Shown here: positions 7,536 to 10,736 of the stretch, one piece after another
Numbering within the stretch: the stretch's first letter is position 1
Layout: every line of letters starts with the position of its first letter
DNA from: DATARH01 sp035570495
Lineage (GTDB): Bacteria; Pseudomonadota; Alphaproteobacteria; ATCC43930; CGMCC-115725
Assembly: GCA_035570495.1 (NCBI GenBank)
Contig: DATMLO010000121.1
Span: 1-10,736 of the forward strand
DNA: 10,736 bases
Reading direction: 5' to 3'
The notes under the pieces: model-generated
The model's input: only the letters and a program-made list of their open reading frames with translations
Database searches by the model: none
What the model was told of the DNA's origin: nothing
Position numbers and translations under genes: made by a program

Positions 7536-8171
7536 ATGACGGACGTTGAACCTTTTACCGCCGAGGGCGTGCGCGGTTTCGTGCATCGCGCCGCGGCCAA
7601 GTCCGATCGTGGCCTGGTGCTGACCCACGGCGCCGGCGGCAATTGCACGATGCCGCTGCTGGTGACGGCGGCGACCGCGTTCGCCGTCGCCGGGTTTGAC
7701 GTGCTGCGTTGCGACCTGCCGTTCCGCCAGCGCCGCCCGACAGGCCCGCCTTCGCCGTCAGGCGCCGTGGCGGATCGCGAGGGGCTGCGTCTCGCGGTCG
7801 AGGCGCTGCGCCGGCGCGGCTCGAAACACATCGTGCTCGGCGGCCAGTCTTATGGCGGCCGGCAGGCGACGATGCTGGCGGCCGACGAGCCCGGTCTCGT
7901 CGCCGGGCTGCTGCTGTTCTCCTATCCGCTGCATCCGCCCGGCAAGCCCGAGCGGCTGCGCAAGGAGCATTTCCCGCGGCTTCCCGTCCCTTGCGTCTTT
8001 GTTCAGGGCGCCAACGACCCGTTCGGCACGCCGGCCGAACTCGCTGACGCCATCCGGGTGATCCCGGCGTTGACCGAGATGATCCGGATTGACGGCGCCG
8101 GCCACGATCTGAAGCGCGGGCGTATCGATCTCGCGCCGATTGTTGCCGCCGTGACGCGTCAAACGGGCTAG
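7536..8171 (+). CDS. Alpha/beta hydrolase, KANL3/Tex30-like (dienelactone hydrolase-like fold)
   Basis: This is a predicted small cytoplasmic serine hydrolase of 211 residues, with no signal peptide or membrane segment. The fold is suggested by the HGAGG loop (31-35, likely oxyanion side), the nucleophile elbow GQSYG with S105 (103-107), and FVQGANDPFG with the acid D161. GAGHDLK supplies the histidine H190. The catalytic triad therefore looks complete. The sequence pattern resembles the KANL3/Tex30 or COG3571 group, whose bacterial substrates are mostly unknown. It sits between ligD and ku on the same strand. The gap to ku is 94 bases and AT-rich, so it need not be cotranscribed with ku. A role in DNA repair is not supported by any residue seen; it may be an incidental insertion. 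Confidence 0.88.
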   Translation: MTDVEPFTAEGVRGFVHRAAAKSDRGLVLTHGAGGNCTMPLLVTAATAFAVAGFDVLRCDLPFRQRRPTGPPSPSGAVADREGLRLAVEALRRRGSKHIVLGGQSYGGRQATMLAADEPGLVAGLLLFSYPLHPPGKPERLRKEHFPRLPVPCVFVQGANDPFGTPAELADAIRVIPALTEMIRIDGAGHDLKRGRIDLAPIVAAVTRQTG

Positions 8172-8189
8172 TCAAGCGTTTGATTCAAA
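8159..8189. promoter_or_regulatory. Inverted repeats at the hydrolase-ku junction
   Basis: TCAAACG (8159-8165) is perfectly complementary to CGTTTGA (8177-8183) across 11 bases, and the arms bracket the hydrolase stop codon. A second overlapping dyad, TTTGA-T-TCAAA, occupies 8179-8189. They could be an operator ahead of ku or a weak hairpin at the end of the hydrolase message; no T run directly follows. The dyads are visible, but the function is inference. Confidence 0.35.
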
Positions 8190-8210
8190 TATCGCTTTTG
8201 TGTGCATTAT
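8180..8210 (+). promoter_or_regulatory. Possible ku promoter
   Basis: TTGATT (8180-8185) and CATTAT (8205-8210) are separated by 19 bases in the only clearly AT-rich stretch of the window. The spacing is a little long for the housekeeping factor, and the second box matches only partly. The -35-like box lies inside the TTTGATTCAAA dyad, which would suit a repressor site. A separate ku promoter is plausible but unproven. Confidence 0.35.
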
Positions 8211-8265
8211 TGCTTCATTGACCGTCTTCTGGCTTCCTTGCGGCTGATTTTTTCGGGAGACTCCC

Positions 8266-9216
8266 ATGCCCCGCGCGTCCTGGACCGGCTTTCTGCGGCT
8301 GTCGCTGGTGAGCGCCCCGGTTTATCTGTCGCCCGCGACCAGCGAGGCGAAGCGCATCCGGCTCAATCAGCTCAACGCCGAAACCGGCAATCGGCTGAAG
8401 CAGCAGCTGGTCGACAGCGAGACCGGCGAGGTTGTCGAGCGCGACCAGATCGCCAAGGGCTACGAATACGACCGTGGCCGCTATGTGACGATCAGTGACG
8501 ACGAGTTGAAGGAGCTGCAGATCGAGTCGTCGAAGATCATCGACCTCGACCAGTTCGTCGATCGCGACGAGATCGATCCCGTGTATCTCGATGCGCCCTA
8601 TTACATCTATCCGGACGGCGAACTGGCCGACGAGGCGTTCCGCGTCATCGGCGAGGCGATGGCGCAAAAGAAAAAGGTCGGGCTGGGCCGCGTCGTGCTG
8701 TCGAGCCGCGAGCGCCTGGTGCTGGTCGAGCCGCGCGACGGCGGCCTCTTGATGTCGACCCTGCACAGCGCCGACGAGGTGCGCTCCGCCGAGTTCAGCA
8801 GCAAGCACAAGGGTGAGATCGACCAGGACATGGTGGCGATCGCCGAAACCATCATCGAGCGCAAATCGGGGAATTTCGATCCGGCGCAGTTCCGCGACCG
8901 CTATCAGGACGCGCTGCATGCGCTGGTCGAGGCCAAGACCAAGGGTCTCGCTAAACCGTCCCGGGAGGTCGAGGAGCCGCCGAAGGTCGTCAACCTGATG
9001 GATGCGCTGAAGAAGAGCCTCGCGCAGGAAGGCGGCGCGGCGGCCAAATCGGCCAAGGCCGAGCCGAAACGCGCCGCGAAAGCGCCGGCTGGGAAGGCGC
9101 CAGACCGTCGCCAGGTGGCGATGCTGCTGCCGGTGTCCGGCGGTGGCAAAAAGAAGGAAGCACCCGCCGCGGCTCCCGCTCAGGCGCCCGCACGCGGCCG
9201 CAAAAAGGCCAGCTGA
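8266..9216 (+). CDS. ku: Ku protein (bacterial NHEJ DNA end-binding)
   Basis: Bacterial Ku forms a homodimer ring on broken DNA ends and recruits LigD. The protein has 316 residues. The core (about 1-228) begins with WTGFLRLSLVSAPV, the typical bacterial Ku first strand. Further family blocks are DSETGEVV (50-57), KGYEYDRGRYV (64-74), then IDPVYLDAPYYIYPD, and YQDALHALVEAK (213-224). After the core come the motif VVNLMDALKKSL (241-252) and a basic Lys/Ala/Pro-rich tail. The tail contains RRQVAMLLPVSG (281-292) and ends KKAS. In bacterial Ku such basic extensions bind DNA and the region near them contacts LigD. The ribosome site GGGAG (8255-8259) supports the ATG. The partner ligD lies upstream on the same strand, separated by the hydrolase gene. 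Confidence 0.97.
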   Translation: MPRASWTGFLRLSLVSAPVYLSPATSEAKRIRLNQLNAETGNRLKQQLVDSETGEVVERDQIAKGYEYDRGRYVTISDDELKELQIESSKIIDLDQFVDRDEIDPVYLDAPYYIYPDGELADEAFRVIGEAMAQKKKVGLGRVVLSSRERLVLVEPRDGGLLMSTLHSADEVRSAEFSSKHKGEIDQDMVAIAETIIERKSGNFDPAQFRDRYQDALHALVEAKTKGLAKPSREVEEPPKVVNLMDALKKSLAQEGGAAAKSAKAEPKRAAKAPAGKAPDRRQVAMLLPVSGGGKKKEAPAAAPAQAPARGRKKAS

Positions 9217-9221
9217 TCACT

Positions 9222-9304
9222 TTGTCGTCCCGGCGAAAGCCGGGACCCATCTGTCGATATCTCTGGCGCTGAAGAGTAGGTCCCGGCTTTCGCCGGGACG
9301 ACAA
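9222..9304. repeat. Interspersed palindromic repeat, family B (26-base perfect inverted repeat)
   Basis: Arms 9222-9247 and 9279-9304 are exact reverse complements around a 31-base spacer. Each arm contains its own hairpin, TCCCGGC-GAAA-GCCGGGA (left copy 9228-9245), closed by a GNRA-type tetraloop on one strand. The element starts five bases after the ku stop and may help end or stabilise its transcript. Elements with this core are frequent between alphaproteobacterial genes. It is unrelated in sequence to the family A repeats around ligD. Confidence 0.87.
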
Positions 9305-9370
9305 CATTATCGTGCCTCTTCACGCCCTCCCGTGCTGTAGTCATAGACGCCACAGCAAGAGGACATCGTC

Positions 9371-10585
9371 ATGCCCGAACCCTTCGGCCCCTTGCAGGGC
9401 GTCAAGGTGGTCGCCTGTTCCACGGCGCAGGCGGGTACCGTCCCCTATATGCTGATGGCCGATCTCGGCGCCGAAATCGTCAAGGTCGAGGTGCCCGGAA
9501 TCGGTGACAATTCGCGCGGCTCGACCGTGCTGCCCGGCATGGGGAGCACCTATTTCGAGACCAATAATCGCGGCGTCAAAAGCGTCACCCTGAACCTCAA
9601 GGAGCAGGAAGGTCGCGACATCCTCAAAAAGCTCGTCGCCGAGGCCGACATCTTTGGCCAGAACTTCCGGCCCGGCGCGGCCGAAAAAAACGGCTTTGGC
9701 TACGAGGATCTGAAAAAGATCAACCCACGCCTCGTGTACGTGTCGGTTTCGGGCTATGGCCCGAAGGGGCCGCATGCGAGCCTCCCCGGCACCGACTCGA
9801 TGGCGCAGGCGATGGGCGGCATCGCCCAGGCCTATTCGGCGGCCGGCCAGCCGCTGCGCACCGGCATCGTCTCGGTCGCCGACGAGACCTGCGCGATCCT
9901 CGCCTTTGGCGGCGCGCTCGCGGCGCTGACCCATGCGCGCGCCACCGGCGTCGGGCAAAAAGTCGATTGCTCGCTTCTGGGCGGACAAATTCGGCTCATG
10001 GGCTGGACGTTGACAACAGCGATGTGGCGTGACCGCGACCCCGTCACCGGCCAGGCGCGCGTCACCGGCACACCGGAGCGGCCCGGGATCAGCGCCAGCT
10101 TTAACGACAGTAACGGCAAGCCTTTTGTCTTCCAGCTCAACAATGAGCCGACATGGAAGAACGCGATGACCGCGCTTGGCTTCTATGACGCGCTGGACAG
10201 GGCCGGGTTCGGCAAACTCGGGGTCATCATCGGCTCCGACGAACGCCGCGAGACGCTGCTTCAGACGCTCGGCGAGATGTTCGCGACCGGCACGCGCGAC
10301 AAATGGGTCGAGATTCTGCGCGAAGCCGATATCGTCTCGGCGCCGATCAATACGCTTCTCGAAGGATCGAATGATCCGGATGTCGTCGCCAACGGCTACG
10401 TGACCGAGGTCGAGCACCCGAAGCATGGCAAGCTAAAGGTGCACGGCTCGCCGTGGCATTTCTCCGAAACGCCGCCCAAGATTGGCATCGCCCCCGAGCT
10501 CGGCCAGCACAATGACGAGGTGCTGGCGCGCATCGGCTACAGCGCCGCACAGATCGCCGATCTGCGGGAGCGCAAGATCATCTAG
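9371..10585 (+). CDS. CoA-transferase family III (CaiB/BaiF, formyl-CoA transferase-like)
   Basis: Class III enzymes move CoA between carboxylic acids through an aspartyl-CoA intermediate and act in the cytoplasm as interlocked dimers. The protein has 404 residues, within the family range. The N-terminal GVKVVACSTAQAG and ADLGAEIVKVE are followed by NFRPGAAEK (98-106), SVSGYGPKGP (125-134) and DSMAQAMGG (142-150). The likely catalytic aspartate is D171 in SVADETCAIL, placed as in formyl-CoA transferase and followed by the usual GQKVDCSLL. The C-terminus IADLRERKII is also typical. The glycine-rich loop of formyl-CoA transferase is not evident around 230-260, so the substrate should not be assumed to be oxalate or formate. 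AAGAGGA at 9357-9363, seven bases before ATG, fixes the start. No neighbouring gene shows its pathway. Confidence 0.94.
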   Translation: MPEPFGPLQGVKVVACSTAQAGTVPYMLMADLGAEIVKVEVPGIGDNSRGSTVLPGMGSTYFETNNRGVKSVTLNLKEQEGRDILKKLVAEADIFGQNFRPGAAEKNGFGYEDLKKINPRLVYVSVSGYGPKGPHASLPGTDSMAQAMGGIAQAYSAAGQPLRTGIVSVADETCAILAFGGALAALTHARATGVGQKVDCSLLGGQIRLMGWTLTTAMWRDRDPVTGQARVTGTPERPGISASFNDSNGKPFVFQLNNEPTWKNAMTALGFYDALDRAGFGKLGVIIGSDERRETLLQTLGEMFATGTRDKWVEILREADIVSAPINTLLEGSNDPDVVANGYVTEVEHPKHGKLKVHGSPWHFSETPPKIGIAPELGQHNDEVLARIGYSAAQIADLRERKII

Positions 10586-10726
10586 CCCTCACCCTCCCAT
10601 CGCTATCGCGATGGGCCCCTCCCTCTCCCGCAAGCGGGCGAGGGGTTTATTGTGCGCGAACCTCGTATCCCTCTCCCGCAAGCGGGAGAGGGTGGCTTCG
10701 GGCGTCAGCCCGAAGACGGGTGAGGG
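10586..10726. repeat. Mosaic interspersed repeat with four hairpins, family C
   Basis: CCCTCACCC (10586-10594) and GGGTGAGGG (10718-10726) frame four internal hairpins. The first is CCCATCGC/GCGATGGG with loop TATC (10596-10615). The second is CCCTCTCCCGC around AA with one mismatch (10621-10644). The third is the same element without mismatch (10669-10692). The fourth is CTTCGGGC/GCCCGAAG with loop GTCA (10696-10715). The left end directly abuts the stop codon of the CoA-transferase gene, so the hairpins lie in its 3' untranslated region. Reading frames through it are artefacts of low-complexity sequence. This resembles widespread short intergenic repeats of alphaproteobacteria; whether it is mobile cannot be judged from one copy. 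The last ten bases of the window hold nothing recognisable. Confidence 0.8.
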
Positions 10727-10736
10727 TTAGCCGCGG

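Noticed and set aside
9341..10426. Minus-strand reading frame of 361 codons antisense to the CoA-transferase gene
   Set aside because: It overlaps a well-supported gene almost completely, and its product has no family features.
10586..10726. Repeated CCCTCTCCCGCAAGCGGG units considered as a CRISPR array
   Set aside because: Only two palindromic units of unequal sequence occur, with no regular spacers and no cas genes. It fits a mosaic intergenic repeat.

Overview
The window is GC-rich (about two thirds G+C by eye), densely coding, and every convincing gene lies on the + strand. Gene content, codon use and the interspersed palindromes of the types 'CGTCATGGCCGGGCTTG...' and 'GTCGTCCCGGCGAAAGCCGGGAC' suggest an alphaproteobacterium, perhaps Hyphomicrobiales or a neighbouring order. 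That placement is inference from style, not from a marker gene.

Region 1 (1-4660) is a peptide-type ABC importer operon. It holds the 3' part of a family 5 periplasmic solute-binding protein, two inner-membrane permeases (DppB- and DppC-like) and two ATPases (DppD- and DppF-like). The genes are packed with gaps of 15 bases or less, or with overlaps, as expected for one transcript with coupled translation. The substrate cannot be read from the sequence.

Region 2 (4828-9216) is a bacterial non-homologous end-joining (NHEJ) locus. It has a full-length three-domain LigD (phosphoesterase, ATP-dependent ligase, primase-like polymerase), a small alpha/beta hydrolase of the KANL3/Tex30-like type, and Ku. 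Ku binds DNA ends, and LigD trims, fills and seals them. The hydrolase has no known part in this pathway.

Region 3 (9371-10585) is a class III (CaiB/BaiF) CoA-transferase of unknown substrate.

Every gap after the ABC operon carries an interspersed palindromic repeat, except the AT-rich gap between the hydrolase and ku. Two repeats (4683-4775 and 7427-7521) belong to one family. Their four hairpin arms differ in sequence but keep their base pairing, which is the most striking non-coding signal here. A third (9222-9304) is a 26-base perfect inverted repeat with GAAA-looped arms. A fourth (10586-10726) is a mosaic of four hairpins inside a CCCTCACCC/GGGTGAGGG frame. I found no CRISPR array, tRNA, rRNA, insertion sequence or phage gene. 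No clearly new system is present; the best candidates for follow-up are the hydrolase inside the NHEJ locus, the Ku tail and the covarying repeats.
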